From Anaerosporobacter mobilis DSM 15930 (GTDB lineage Bacteria > Bacillota > Clostridia > Lachnospirales > Lachnospiraceae): a stretch of 64,000 nt of DNA. The notes beneath the pieces were generated by a model. It saw nothing but the letters and a program-made list of their open reading frames with translations. It was not told the DNA's origin and ran no database searches. The DNA lies in assembly GCF_900142955.1 (NCBI RefSeq), contig NZ_FRCP01000025.1, forward strand, positions 1 through 64,000. Reading direction: 5' to 3'. Of the stretch, positions 43,746 through 52,639 are shown piece by piece. Within the stretch, counting starts at the first letter, position 1. Every line of letters begins with the position of its first letter. Made by a program: the position numbers and the translations under genes.

Positions 43746-45491
43746 TTAATCTTCATCTTGTAGTGCATCATAACCATGTTCATTGGTACGAATCTTAATT
43801 ACGTCCTCAACATCATAGATAAAGATTTTTCCGTCACCAATCTTACCTGTATAAAGAATCTTTTGGATAGTGTCAACGAGTGTTTTCGTTGGGATTTTGC
43901 ATATTACTACGTCAATCTTAATTTTCGGAAGCAATCTTGTGTCCACAGGTGCTCCTCGGAAATAAGTTTGGTGTCCCTTTTGCATACCATGCCCGAAAAC
44001 ATTGGTAACTGTAAGACCAGTGATACCAAGCGTATCAAGCGCATCTTGAAGTTCTGCAAATTTGGTTTGATTTGCAATAATCGTAACCTTCGTAAGTTTT
44101 GCACCAGCATGTTCTTTGTGCACAACAGGGATTGCAATATCCTCTGAAACTGTAGCTGTAGCTGCTGAAGGGGCTGTTTTATCTAACTTAATAGTTTCGA
44201 TGTTGCTTGGTAATTCTGATTCAGTAGCAACTGGAGCGAAGTCTGGATACGCTATATTACCATGCTCACCAATATCAAGACCAGCTATTTCTTCCTCGCG
44301 AGTTACACGAATGCCGATGGTCTTCTTAATAACAAGCCAAACTATTGCAGAAGCAATGAATACAAAAGCTCCCACAGCAACGATACCGATTATCTGTACA
44401 CCAAGCAATTCGAATCCACCACCATAGAGTAAACCATTCTTAGTAGAGAGACTTGTAACACCCTCTTTTGCGAACAAACCTACACATAGTGTACCAAAAA
44501 TACCGCAACCAAGATGAACTGAAGTTGCACCAACCGGATCGTCAATCCTAATACGGTCAAAGAACAATACTGCAAATACAACTAGAATACCTGCTACTGC
44601 GCCGATTAGTAAGGAAATCTCGATACTTACATAAGCACAACTACCAGTAATTCCTACTAGACCTGCAAGACATCCGTTGATTGTCATACCAAGGTCTGGT
44701 TTGCCTAAGAATATCCATGCGGTTGCAGTTGAGGTTAACACAGCCGCAATTGCCGCAGTGTTAGTTGTCATAAGTATGTAAACGACATCGGAAGGATTCT
44801 GGAAACTCATTGTTGATCCAGGATTAAATCCGAACCAACCAAGCCAAAGTACAAACAGTCCGATAACTGCAAGTGACATATTGTGTCCTGGAATGGCCTT
44901 AGCCTTGCCCTTTTTATCGTATTTTCCAATACGAGGTCCGAGAATCAACGCCCCAGCGAGAGCAGCCCACCCACCAACAGAGTGAACAACTGTATCACCT
45001 GCAAAATCCATAAATCCCAGATCAGCAAGCCAACCGCCTCCCCATACCCAGTGACCTACAACTGGATATATAAAGAGCGTAAGCACAAACGAAAAGATTA
45101 TAAACGAAATATATTTGACACGCTCAGCAACCGCACCTGATACAATTGTTGCTGCAGTGCCACAGAAAACTAGTTGGAAGAAGAACTTACCCCAAAAAGG
45201 AACATTTGATGTCAATGTGCCATCATAGAAGGAAAGATCTGCATTTCCTAAGACAAAAAGATGTTGTGTTCCGATGAAAGGATTATCACCACCAAACATT
45301 AGACCCCAGCCAAGTAACAAAAATCCGAGGGATGAAACTGCAAATACAATAAAGTTTTTTGACAGGATATTAACCGTGTTCTTTGATCTTGCAAAACCTG
45401 CTTCAACAGCTGCAAAGCCAAGGTTCATGAAGAAAACCAAAATAGCCGCAAGAAATACCCATATTGTGTCAATAATCATAGTAGTACTCAT
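43746..45491 (-). CDS. amt: Ammonium transporter fused to a PII domain
   Basis: 581 residues. Residues 1-400 form the eleven-span Amt channel (GFAAVEAGFARSKN, VHSVGGWAALAGALILGPR, FNPGST). After a linker of about 60 residues, the last 125 are a PII signal-transduction domain (KLTKVTIIANQTKFAELQDALDTLGITGLTV, then TGKIGDGKIFIYDVEDVIKIRT). The T-loop reads GMQKGHQTYFRGAPV, with Val where GlnB has the uridylylated Tyr51. The fused domain probably gates the channel in response to ATP/ADP and 2-oxoglutarate without covalent modification. GGAGG precedes the ATG. Confidence 0.94.
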   Translation of the reverse strand: MSTTMIIDTIWVFLAAILVFFMNLGFAAVEAGFARSKNTVNILSKNFIVFAVSSLGFLLLGWGLMFGGDNPFIGTQHLFVLGNADLSFYDGTLTSNVPFWGKFFFQLVFCGTAATIVSGAVAERVKYISFIIFSFVLTLFIYPVVGHWVWGGGWLADLGFMDFAGDTVVHSVGGWAALAGALILGPRIGKYDKKGKAKAIPGHNMSLAVIGLFVLWLGWFGFNPGSTMSFQNPSDVVYILMTTNTAAIAAVLTSTATAWIFLGKPDLGMTINGCLAGLVGITGSCAYVSIEISLLIGAVAGILVVFAVLFFDRIRIDDPVGATSVHLGCGIFGTLCVGLFAKEGVTSLSTKNGLLYGGGFELLGVQIIGIVAVGAFVFIASAIVWLVIKKTIGIRVTREEEIAGLDIGEHGNIAYPDFAPVATESELPSNIETIKLDKTAPSAATATVSEDIAIPVVHKEHAGAKLTKVTIIANQTKFAELQDALDTLGITGLTVTNVFGHGMQKGHQTYFRGAPVDTRLLPKIKIDVVICKIPTKTLVDTIQKILYTGKIGDGKIFIYDVEDVIKIRTNEHGYDALQDED

Positions 45492-45515
45492 AAAAACACC
45501 TCCGATATAATAATA

Positions 45516-45566
45516 AAAAATAGGGCGAAGATGTTCTTTCTCAGAACATCTTCGCCCTATTTTTTT
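45516..45566 (-). promoter_or_regulatory. Terminator hairpin in the amt leader
   Basis: A 19-bp perfect stem (45519-45537 with 45543-45561), five-base loop and flanking A/T-runs. It lies between the amt promoter and the amt ribosome site; only 24 bases separate it from the start codon, leaving no room for another promoter. It therefore probably acts as an attenuator. Confidence 0.75.
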
Positions 45567-45574
45567 ACATTTTT

Positions 45575-45603
45575 ATTCTATCAAAGTAATTATTTACTGT
45601 CAA
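45575..45603 (-). promoter_or_regulatory. amt promoter
   Basis: TTGACA (45603-45598) and TAGAAT (45580-45575) with a 17-base spacer on the minus strand. The expected start point, near 45568, is immediately before the terminator-type hairpin. Confidence 0.8.
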
Positions 45604-45621
45604 TATTTTTTTTATTTTTTC

Positions 45622-45906
45622 TTAGCGATATCTTAGTGCTTCTATTTTCCACTCATTTATATACTTAATCATGTCTAAATTATTCTCATTAAACTGTGTG
45701 AGACGATTCACATTGGCTCCCGACGGATGGGGAAATCCGTGTGTAATTCCAATAATGAACACTTTTGCCTTTGGATTAATATACTCATTGTGTGGGGCAT
45801 AGTAAATCTCAATCGTATCCTTTTTCTCAATTAATAGCTCCGGTATAAGAAGTTCTTCCTTTGAGTATCTATCTTGCAACGGTAAGCTCTGTATAATCTT
45901 TTTAAA
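45622..45906 (-). pseudogene. Internally deleted uracil-DNA-glycosylase-like gene
   Basis: The reading frame joins what look like the two ends of a UDG-superfamily protein. Its first 55 codons give KAKVFIIGITHG, the usual first motif (IIGITPG), and this runs straight into FPHPSGANVNRLTQF, the HPS motif normally found more than 100 residues later. The middle is missing and there is no ATG; the frame opens at a TGA. It lies directly after the BSH-family gene. Interpreted as a decayed gene. Confidence 0.65.
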
Positions 45907-45922
45907 TCATATAATGTGTATT

Positions 45923-46912
45923 TCAATTTTGAAAATTGTAGTCCTGCTCTGTTAGATATGGAAAAGAAATAATATCTGTGGTCTCAACGTTTTCTTTTCT
46001 TATATCAATTACATTTATTCTGCTATTATCGTAAGTTCTGTAAAAATAGATACCATGATCCAAGTCCATACAGGAAGAATATATGGTCAAATCCTCCACT
46101 CCTTCTTCTGTCATAGCACCACCTCTCACCATCTTAACATAATCAAGCATATTAAAAAACTGGGATACGGCTTCGTTGTCGCTATTGATAGAAGGGATAT
46201 TCGCTCTAATGAAAGCAATTCTTACAAATCTTGAAACAGATGCAAAATCTCCAGGTATTCCAAGTGTTCCACTACCAATACCTAAAGAATGTAATTCTTT
46301 GTTACTCCAGACACTCTTCTTGTGATGCACGGGGGAAAGAAATAAATACTCATTCAAGTTTGTTAGATGCCAATCAAAAGTTGGATTATTCGTCATTACC
46401 CCGACCGGGTTGTCATATACCTTAATGCCTTCAACCGTCTTCTCGACAACAATGGATTCACCGCTTTTGTCGGACAACATCCAATGCAGGGTTGCCACTG
46501 GTGTCTCACTATTTATAGGGGCATCTACTAACTCTATTTCTTTTATCGCTTCTTTAACCTCAGCCACTGTTGTATAGTTCGATAACGCCCACTGAATCAA
46601 ATCGTAAGGGGCAATGTTTAATTTCCCCTCAACACTTTCTTTTTCGAAGTAAGCATATCCCCCAAAATTCAGCCCTGCACAAGCCAACCCATCCTTGTTC
46701 ATTGCTTCTGCAAATGTTGCATGGTTGTCAATAACAGTCCCCATACCAATTATGGCTTTGTGATTAATAACAACATTTCCAGTAACCTTATCTTGGTACT
46801 GATAATTTGGTGGCATAATTAAAACACGTTGATTAAAATTATATGCCAGATCCATGTTTCGACCAAAGAACACTTTGTTATCCGCAGTTTTTATACTTAA
46901 CGCTGTACACAT
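45923..46912 (-). CDS. Choloylglycine hydrolase-family enzyme
   Basis: 329 residues. An Ntn-hydrolase with the nucleophile at Cys2 (MCTALSIK), Arg18 and Asp21 (FFGRNMDLAY), the asparagine in GVMTNNPTF and an Arg in SRFVRIAF, all as in bile salt hydrolases and penicillin V acylases. It should cleave an amide between an acid and an amine; whether bile salts, penicillin V or a signalling amide is the substrate cannot be told from sequence. No signal peptide, so cytoplasmic. AAAGGAG lies before the ATG. The 45.6-kb pseudogene follows. Confidence 0.9.
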   Translation of the reverse strand: MCTALSIKTADNKVFFGRNMDLAYNFNQRVLIMPPNYQYQDKVTGNVVINHKAIIGMGTVIDNHATFAEAMNKDGLACAGLNFGGYAYFEKESVEGKLNIAPYDLIQWALSNYTTVAEVKEAIKEIELVDAPINSETPVATLHWMLSDKSGESIVVEKTVEGIKVYDNPVGVMTNNPTFDWHLTNLNEYLFLSPVHHKKSVWSNKELHSLGIGSGTLGIPGDFASVSRFVRIAFIRANIPSINSDNEAVSQFFNMLDYVKMVRGGAMTEEGVEDLTIYSSCMDLDHGIYFYRTYDNSRINVIDIRKENVETTDIISFPYLTEQDYNFQN

Positions 46913-47022
46913 ATAAACGATCTCCTTTGTTTGTTTTTAGTCTATTTTTTGCTTTTGTAATGATAAATATTCAATAGATTATCTTCCTTCTTTTGATGTT
47001 ACCAGATAAATCCAATTTTATT

Positions 47023-47108
47023 GTATGATAAAAAACCTCCAAGTGCAGTCTAACAGACAACCACTCAGAGGTGTATAATACTAACTATTTTAATTAATTA
47101 TTAGATAT
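47023..47108 (+). mobile_element. Relic of an ISL3-type left end
   Basis: This stretch follows positions 67-155 of the IS at the start of the window. The hairpin arms ACCTCCAAGTG (47035-47045) and CACTCAGAGGT (47062-47072) are kept. The first transposase codons can still be traced (TAATTAATTATTAGAT compared with ATAAATTACTAGAT), but the ATG is lost. No right end is nearby. It is a decayed, older insertion. Confidence 0.7.
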
Positions 47109-47168
47109 GGGAGAATCTGTACATTGTTATATACCATCCTAGGGTGATTTATTTTCAAATATTCAATC

Positions 47169-47507
47169 TCAACGATGCGTACCAAATACCACCTTAATAT
47201 CACGTTCCTTTAGCATCTGTACAATTCTTTCAATGGTTGTACAAAGCTTCCCCTCCTTGTTCTTTGTACATATGCCTATGTGCACAACTTCTACTCCATT
47301 ATCTTGTAAACGATCAAGTTTCTCTATCATACCTTCATCTATCCCAGGATCAGTTCCACAACCATTGCAATGCATAAATGCCATCAACCTAGTTTCCTCA
47401 TCCTTATAGATTAAAAAGGCATCTCTTTTATCATGGTACGACTGAAGACATCCCATTCCAGTGCACACGTCATTAGCTTTTAGACAGCTTAAAATTGCTA
47501 CTTTCAT
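47169..47507 (-). CDS. CGGC-domain protein
   Basis: 112 residues. Conserved cysteines: CLKANDVCTGMGC near the start, MHCNGCGTDPG in the middle and ICTKNKEGKLC near the end. This is the pattern of the CGGC domain, a proposed metal-binding family of unknown role. Its ATG overlaps the stop codon of the ABC ATPase gene by four bases, so it is the last gene of the B12-riboswitch operon and may handle cobalt or cobalamin. That link is inferred from position only. Confidence 0.8.
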   Translation of the reverse strand: MKVAILSCLKANDVCTGMGCLQSYHDKRDAFLIYKDEETRLMAFMHCNGCGTDPGIDEGMIEKLDRLQDNGVEVVHIGICTKNKEGKLCTTIERIVQMLKERDIKVVFGTHR

Positions 47508-48286
47508 CTACTTTCCCCTTTTGACCTTGTGGGATGGAATATTACATGTAGAATTCCATCCTCATTCCTGTTTACTGATGATTCCACCTCATATAGATTG
47601 CGTATTAATTCTGTTGTAATGACTTCCTGTGGTGTTCCGTAGGAGACAACTTCTCCGGCTTGTAGTGCGTAGATCTTATCACAATACATTGCTGCAATAT
47701 TCAGATCATGAAATGCAGATATGACCGTAATTCCAAGATCCTTAACCGTATCTAGAATCTGTAACTGGTATTTAATATCAAGATGATTGGTAGGTTCATC
47801 TAATATCATACTCTCAGTCTTTTGCGCCAATGCTCGTGCCAGAATAATTCTTTGCTGTTCTCCTCCTGATAAACTAGAGAAGACACGGTTTATATAACTG
47901 GACATTCCCACCTTTTCAAGACATTCATCTACAATATCATAATCTTCTTTCGTGTCCCTTTGCATATTCTTTTTATAAGGGGAACGCCCCATTAGAACCA
48001 TTTCTCTTACAGTAAAATCAAAATTATAATAATTATGCTGCGATACCACTGCCATCTTCTTGGCAGTTTCCTTGTAGGTCATCTCCTCCAAAGGCTGATT
48101 GCTTATATAGATACACCCATTATCTGGTTTCAACACTCGATAGACTGTTTTTAGAAATGTACTTTTTCCACATCCATTTGGTCCAATGATACCTACAAAT
48201 TCCTTGTTTTTTATATGTGTGTTAATGCCTTTTAGGATAGGAGTTCCTCCAAGGTTCACCTTAACGTCTTTCGTAGCGATCTCCAT
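47504..48286 (-). CDS. btuD: B12-type ABC importer ATPase
   Basis: 260 residues. Walker A GPNGCGKST, signature LSGGEQQR, Walker B SMILDEPTNHLD and the switch His in SAFHDLN. It has the FecE/BtuD layout of binding-protein-dependent importers. Its ATG shares one base with the permease stop codon (TGATG). A longer frame upstream lies inside the permease gene and is not used. Cobalamin specificity is inferred from the riboswitch upstream of the operon. Confidence 0.93.
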   Translation of the reverse strand: MEIATKDVKVNLGGTPILKGINTHIKNKEFVGIIGPNGCGKSTFLKTVYRVLKPDNGCIYISNQPLEEMTYKETAKKMAVVSQHNYYNFDFTVREMVLMGRSPYKKNMQRDTKEDYDIVDECLEKVGMSSYINRVFSSLSGGEQQRIILARALAQKTESMILDEPTNHLDIKYQLQILDTVKDLGITVISAFHDLNIAAMYCDKIYALQAGEVVSYGTPQEVITTELIRNLYEVESSVNRNEDGILHVIFHPTRSKGESR

Positions 48287-49374
48287 CACTGTGCACCCCC
48301 TCCAAATCCATAGGATTTTCGAATCAGCAGATATATAAAACATGGTGCCCCAATTACCGATACAAGGATTCCTATTGGAAGTTCTGATTTAGGAATTATG
48401 ACTCTGCACGCTACATCTGCCCAAATTAGAAAGATAGCTCCAGCTAATGCGCAAAGAGGAATCATTTTCTTGTGATCTGTTCCAAACAGCATTCTAACCA
48501 TATGTGGAATAAGAAGACCAATAAAGCCGATCATCCCTGCACAGTATACCGCTAAACCTACCATCAAGGCGGAAATAATCAAGTATAGATGGCGATAATG
48601 ATGTAAGTCAGTTCCAAGTGTAATTGAAACCTCGTCTCCTAATAGTAACATATTCAGCGTTCTTGCATGTGTTATGAAAAACAGCGTTGCTACTACCATG
48701 CACGGTAAAATCACTACGATATTTACCCATTTCGCTCCAGCAAGACTGCCCATCAACCAAAAGGTAACCGTTTCGATTCCTGCTTTATCACCTGCTATAT
48801 ATACTATAAAATTGGTCAATGCAGAACAGACAGAACTTAGAGCCGTTCCTGCTAAAAGTAACCTAATAGAATTCGATCGTCCTCCAATATTAGCAACAAT
48901 TTGTACCAAAAGAGAAACCACAAAAGCTCCAAAAAAGGCACCAACTCCTACCGCATTACCTCCTAATAAAGATCCAAAACCAACCATAATTGCGAAGGTA
49001 GCACCAAGGGAAGCACCCGAGGAAATTCCTAAGACGTATGGATCTGCCAACGGATTCTTAACGATTGCTTGCATAACAACACCCGCTACTGCAAGTCCCA
49101 TACCAACTGCCATAGCTAGAATAATCCTTGGTAGCCTAATATACCATACAATGTCTGAAACAACGCCACTCCCGTACAAACTTCCATCGCCAATCCGAAA
49201 CATATGATAACAGATGACGCGGTAAACCTCTCCTATGGAAAGGTCCACCGAGCCAATGGTCACTGCTGTTAATATTGACAGTACCAGAGCTAACAAAAGG
49301 ATGAGAATCATACAAACATAAATTGGTTTACCTTTCAAAACTCCGTTTTTTAAATCTATTTGTTTCATTTTCAT
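48286..49374 (-). CDS. btuC: B12-type ABC importer permease (FecCD family)
   Basis: 362 residues and about ten membrane segments with FecCD motifs: LPRIILAMAVGMGLAVAGVVMQ, NPLADPYVLGISSGAS, and GFIGLLIPHMVRMLFGTDH, the coupling region for the ATPase. The start overlaps the stop codon of the binding-protein gene (TAATG), so translation is coupled. Together with its neighbours it imports a corrinoid, judging by the riboswitch. Confidence 0.93.
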   Translation of the reverse strand: MKMKQIDLKNGVLKGKPIYVCMILILLLALVLSILTAVTIGSVDLSIGEVYRVICYHMFRIGDGSLYGSGVVSDIVWYIRLPRIILAMAVGMGLAVAGVVMQAIVKNPLADPYVLGISSGASLGATFAIMVGFGSLLGGNAVGVGAFFGAFVVSLLVQIVANIGGRSNSIRLLLAGTALSSVCSALTNFIVYIAGDKAGIETVTFWLMGSLAGAKWVNIVVILPCMVVATLFFITHARTLNMLLLGDEVSITLGTDLHHYRHLYLIISALMVGLAVYCAGMIGFIGLLIPHMVRMLFGTDHKKMIPLCALAGAIFLIWADVACRVIIPKSELPIGILVSVIGAPCFIYLLIRKSYGFGGGAQ

Positions 49375-50450
49375 TATTGTAATTCAGGGTACAAGGCACT
49401 AGAAATATTCGTGATTCCTTCATAGGTACGGATACCACTGCAATAGATACTAGTTAGATTAAGTGCATAGACTCTTTTGTTTTTCACAGCTGACAAACTA
49501 GAAAACGCTTTATTATCCATTATACTTGCAATTGCTTCGTCTTCGTTAATATAGCCAGTGTAATAAACCATGAAAATAACATCAGTATCTGCTGCAATTA
49601 AATCCTCTGCACTAATATTACTACTATCTTCACTTCCAACTGCCAGTACAGCACCTGCTTTTGTCGCAATATCACCACCTAAGGTGTCTGCACCATATAC
49701 ACGGTAAGAACCGCTCTCATCTTCTAATATTGCTACGGATAAAGGTGCTTCAATTGTTTGCGCATATTCTGCTGCTTTGGTTTCTTCTGCTTTCATCTGA
49801 TCCACCAACGCCTGAGCCTTATCAACACAGTTAAAGATAATACCAATGTTCATAATATCTTCATATTCATATTCTGTAGTTCTTGGGAACTCTTCACTAG
49901 ATCCCATGGCAGAACTGTTTAATGACATATACGTGTTACAGTTTCTATCAATCCAGAAATCAACATCTCCTAAACGATCATCCGCAAATAATGAATACCA
50001 GCCTAATATTAAATCTGGCTGCATGGCGATAGCATCTTCCTTAGAAGGTCTTTCATTACTATATTGTATCTTTGAAAATGCCTCTGCAAATTCATCAGCA
50101 ATTTCATCATCCATACCAAAAGCATAGACGATTTTGTCTTCCAGTCCTAAAGCCATCATAGTCTCAATATTATTCTGATATGCACAGATAACTTTCTCTG
50201 GCATAGAATCAAAGGTTACCTCTATCTTCTCATGATTATAATTGTAAGTGGTTATTGTCACTGGATAATACGAATCATTCTCATTCTGTGAAGTATTCTC
50301 CTCCTGTACAACGGATTCATCCGAAACTTCTTCCGAAACTTGATCCGTTGTTTCCGGATTCTTCTCTTTAGGGGAATTAGAAGCTTTACAACCTCCTAAT
50401 ATCACTACACACATTACCGCTACTAACAGCGTTGCTATTCTCTTTTTCAT
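49374..50450 (-). CDS. btuF: Corrinoid-binding lipoprotein of the ABC importer
   Basis: 358 residues. Signal peptide with lipobox LGGC (Cys21), then an acidic Ser/Glu-rich linker to about residue 60, then a TroA-like periplasmic-binding fold (KVICAYQNNIETMMALGLEDKIV, AMQPDLILGW, AADTDVIFMVYY). It captures the ligand outside the cell for the FecCD-type permease. ATG 50450 is chosen; an in-frame ATG 12 bases upstream is possible. First gene of the riboswitch-controlled operon. Confidence 0.9.
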   Translation of the reverse strand: MKKRIATLLVAVMCVVILGGCKASNSPKEKNPETTDQVSEEVSDESVVQEENTSQNENDSYYPVTITTYNYNHEKIEVTFDSMPEKVICAYQNNIETMMALGLEDKIVYAFGMDDEIADEFAEAFSKIQYSNERPSKEDAIAMQPDLILGWYSLFADDRLGDVDFWIDRNCNTYMSLNSSAMGSSEEFPRTTEYEYEDIMNIGIIFNCVDKAQALVDQMKAEETKAAEYAQTIEAPLSVAILEDESGSYRVYGADTLGGDIATKAGAVLAVGSEDSSNISAEDLIAADTDVIFMVYYTGYINEDEAIASIMDNKAFSSLSAVKNKRVYALNLTSIYCSGIRTYEGITNISSALYPELQ

Positions 50451-50674
50451 CTTAACATCCATGCATCTTCTAGTTGATTTGTGATATTACTCATACAATA
50501 TTAAAAAGATTTATAAAATCTATACTGTACGAATAGGTAGATTGAAAGTAATAATCGCATGGCTCCTTTCGTAATTTTTGATTCTTTCAATCTTGTTACT
50601 TGAGTATTATCATGATTCCAATTATTGCACTGACAAAGAGTCTGGCCCTCCTTGCTAGACATTAAATTATAAAA

Positions 50675-50708
50675 CAAAAAAGGAGCTACCTCCTATGGCA
50701 ACTCCTTC
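50675..50708 (-). terminator. Terminator of the B12 riboswitch
   Basis: On the minus strand GGAGTTGCC pairs (with G-T wobbles) with GGTAGCTCC, followed by TTTTTTG. It lies about 105 bases past the aptamer and 225 before btuF, placed to be the expression platform. Confidence 0.7.
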
Positions 50709-50812
50709 AACAGTTTTTTAACATACCAAAAATAATCTATGATACTCATAGACTTTTCATGTTAATTTCCCTAAGGATTCTTCGCCATTGTAATCCGCAA
50801 TGCTTAGAAACT

Positions 50813-50987
50813 AATAAAAGCTGGTCTTCTGGCTCAGGTCTTCAATAAGGTTTTCTCTCTTATAGCGCATATTCCGTCTTCCCAGTTTCCCAGTGACATC
50901 TTAGAATACACTCAACCAACACAGCAGCGGTACTGCACAGAATTCTCATCTGTTTCCCAATGAAATCATTTCTGATACTTTTACTGT
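50813..50987 (-). promoter_or_regulatory. Cobalamin riboswitch
   Basis: On the minus strand the conserved elements appear in order: GGGAAACAGATGAGAATTC, then the B12-box-like GCAGTACCGCTGCTGTG, then GTCACTGGGAAACTGGGAAG, and near the end GACCTGAGCCAGAAGACC. AAAAG at the start and CTTTT at the end can form the closing stem. This is a standard cobalamin aptamer and supports a B12 role for the importer downstream. Confidence 0.93.
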
Positions 50988-51016
50988 AATCACAATATTC
51001 TCTTTTAATCTTCACA

Positions 51017-51045
51017 AGTTTATCATTATGACTATATTTTGTCAA
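51017..51045 (-). promoter_or_regulatory. Promoter of the B12 importer operon
   Basis: TTGACA (51045-51040) and TAAACT (51022-51017) with a 17-base spacer, ending about 30 bases before the riboswitch. Confidence 0.75.
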
Positions 51046-51142
51046 ATATAATTAAATTTATTCTTGTATAGCAAATTGGCTTTCATACCTAAGCACACTA
51101 CCATCTGCAATATAGCAAAGCTATTCATCTTTCACGTATTCC

Positions 51143-52165
51143 TCAATCATTTCGCCCCGACAAACTAACTATTAAATTCATATCTTCTCTTCCTTTTATA
51201 TAGAAAATGGGTCTCCACTCCACTTGTGTAGTCTTATTAAAATGTAGCGAAGAACATGTTGTTTGTTTACGCGATTCTTCTGTATATTTTCCAGCAATGA
51301 ATACAGCTGTTGGTCCATCTGCACCACCTATAATCGCAACACAACTTGCAGATTTTTCTTCTCCCTTTTCTCTCTCAAATTGTAATTTTCTTGGCTGATC
51401 ACTCTTGGTGCAATCTTGTATTCGAAAATCCTCATATGTTAATTCTGGTTTTATGCCATACGAAAGTTCATGATAATACATAGGAAATTCTAAGTCTCGT
51501 TGTTGTGTAATATTAAATCCTTTCATCTCATCAGGTTTACAACCATATACAGTTAAGTTAACTATTTGTCCCGTCACTGGATGAATTAATTCCAATGCCT
51601 TCTCACCACACCCCTCCTCTGTTATAAAGTGCTCCCCAGAATACGGTGTTTTATTGATTTGAAACATAAGTTCTAAAGCATCAATTTTCACTGGCCTCTG
51701 GTTAATCCAACGATATACTCTTCTATCAAACAACCAACCACTCTTTTGATCACATTCGTAGTACTCCATTAATTCTTTAGCTTCCTCAGAAATTTGCTCT
51801 TCCTCAATCTTCAGCGGATGCCAGCCTATTCTACAGGCACTATCAAACAATAATCTTTCTCCACCTATAATCACGGTCATGTTATAATTCAAATTAAAAG
51901 GATTTTCTTGGTCCATTTGTTCAAACTCTTCATCACTTAACTCCGTTACTCTCTTTTCTAGATTCCAATTCTCTAAAAACTCTCGAATCTTATCTATAGG
52001 TAGGTTTATACATACGTCAATTACAATTCCCTTATCACCGATATATATTGCAGGTAATAACCCATGAGTATCTTCCCATGTGAATTTCTTCTTTAAATGA
52101 ACTTCTTCTAATGCTTTTTCACTCTTATTATGACGTCCAAAATTACCACTGAAATATACCTTCAT
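51143..52165 (-). CDS. Uncharacterised protein with a GGADGPT motif
   Basis: 340 residues that I do not recognise as a whole. The first 250 form a soluble alpha/beta protein without obvious catalytic motif. Residues 278-293 read IIGGADGPTAVFIAGK, nearly identical to a signature of the beta subunit of sodium-pumping decarboxylases (OadB family), but here it stands in a hydrophilic context with no membrane segments around it. AGGAGG lies seven bases before the ATG. The gene is followed on the same strand by the B12 operon region; its function is open. Confidence 0.7.
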   Translation of the reverse strand: MKVYFSGNFGRHNKSEKALEEVHLKKKFTWEDTHGLLPAIYIGDKGIVIDVCINLPIDKIREFLENWNLEKRVTELSDEEFEQMDQENPFNLNYNMTVIIGGERLLFDSACRIGWHPLKIEEEQISEEAKELMEYYECDQKSGWLFDRRVYRWINQRPVKIDALELMFQINKTPYSGEHFITEEGCGEKALELIHPVTGQIVNLTVYGCKPDEMKGFNITQQRDLEFPMYYHELSYGIKPELTYEDFRIQDCTKSDQPRKLQFEREKGEEKSASCVAIIGGADGPTAVFIAGKYTEESRKQTTCSSLHFNKTTQVEWRPIFYIKGREDMNLIVSLSGRND

Positions 52166-52178
52166 AATTTACCTCCTA

Positions 52179-52427
52179 CTAATCTAATGGCATTGTACTA
52201 GTTGCAACGGAAGTTCTTGTAAATAATGAACTTAAAGATATCCATCGACATAATACTTTTCCAACAATCTGTGAACGCTTAATTGTACCACAGTCCTTGT
52301 AACGACTGTCATAAGAGATATCGAGCGAATCACCAATAACAGAATATTCGTCTTCGTTTAATATAAGTGGATACGCCTGATCACCAGCATTTGTTGTTTT
52401 TTTGCACCATTGTGCTTCACCTCCTAA
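52179..52427 (-). pseudogene. Signal peptidase I C-terminal fragment
   Basis: An open frame without start codon reads LNEDEYSVIGDSLDISYDSR and then DCGTIKRSQIVGKVLCRWI. This matches the last conserved block of type I signal peptidases (GDNxDxSxDSR, then IVGKV). The catalytic Ser/Lys half is absent, and a TGA precedes the fragment, so it cannot be active. It ends 14 bases before the 51143 gene. Confidence 0.75.
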
Positions 52428-52639
52428 TCATTAGTACCCAAATACCGCGAAAGGTTAAAAATTTGGTTTATCTTAGAAATTTTTATGATATAATTAACTT
52501 TTAAGATACAAATGAAATTATAATTAATTTGGTAACAATGAAAAAGCATTATGGATAATTATAACAAATATAAAATTAAAGTTAAAGATAAGGAATTACC
52601 GCCAACGTATTTCCTATTCAAATCAAGGAGAAGAAATAA

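Noticed and set aside
48674..49207. 177-codon plus-strand frame
   Set aside because: It is antisense to the clear FecCD permease gene, has no ribosome site and has the low-complexity composition expected of a shadow.
50860..51045. 61-codon minus-strand frame
   Set aside because: It lies entirely within the cobalamin riboswitch and its promoter.
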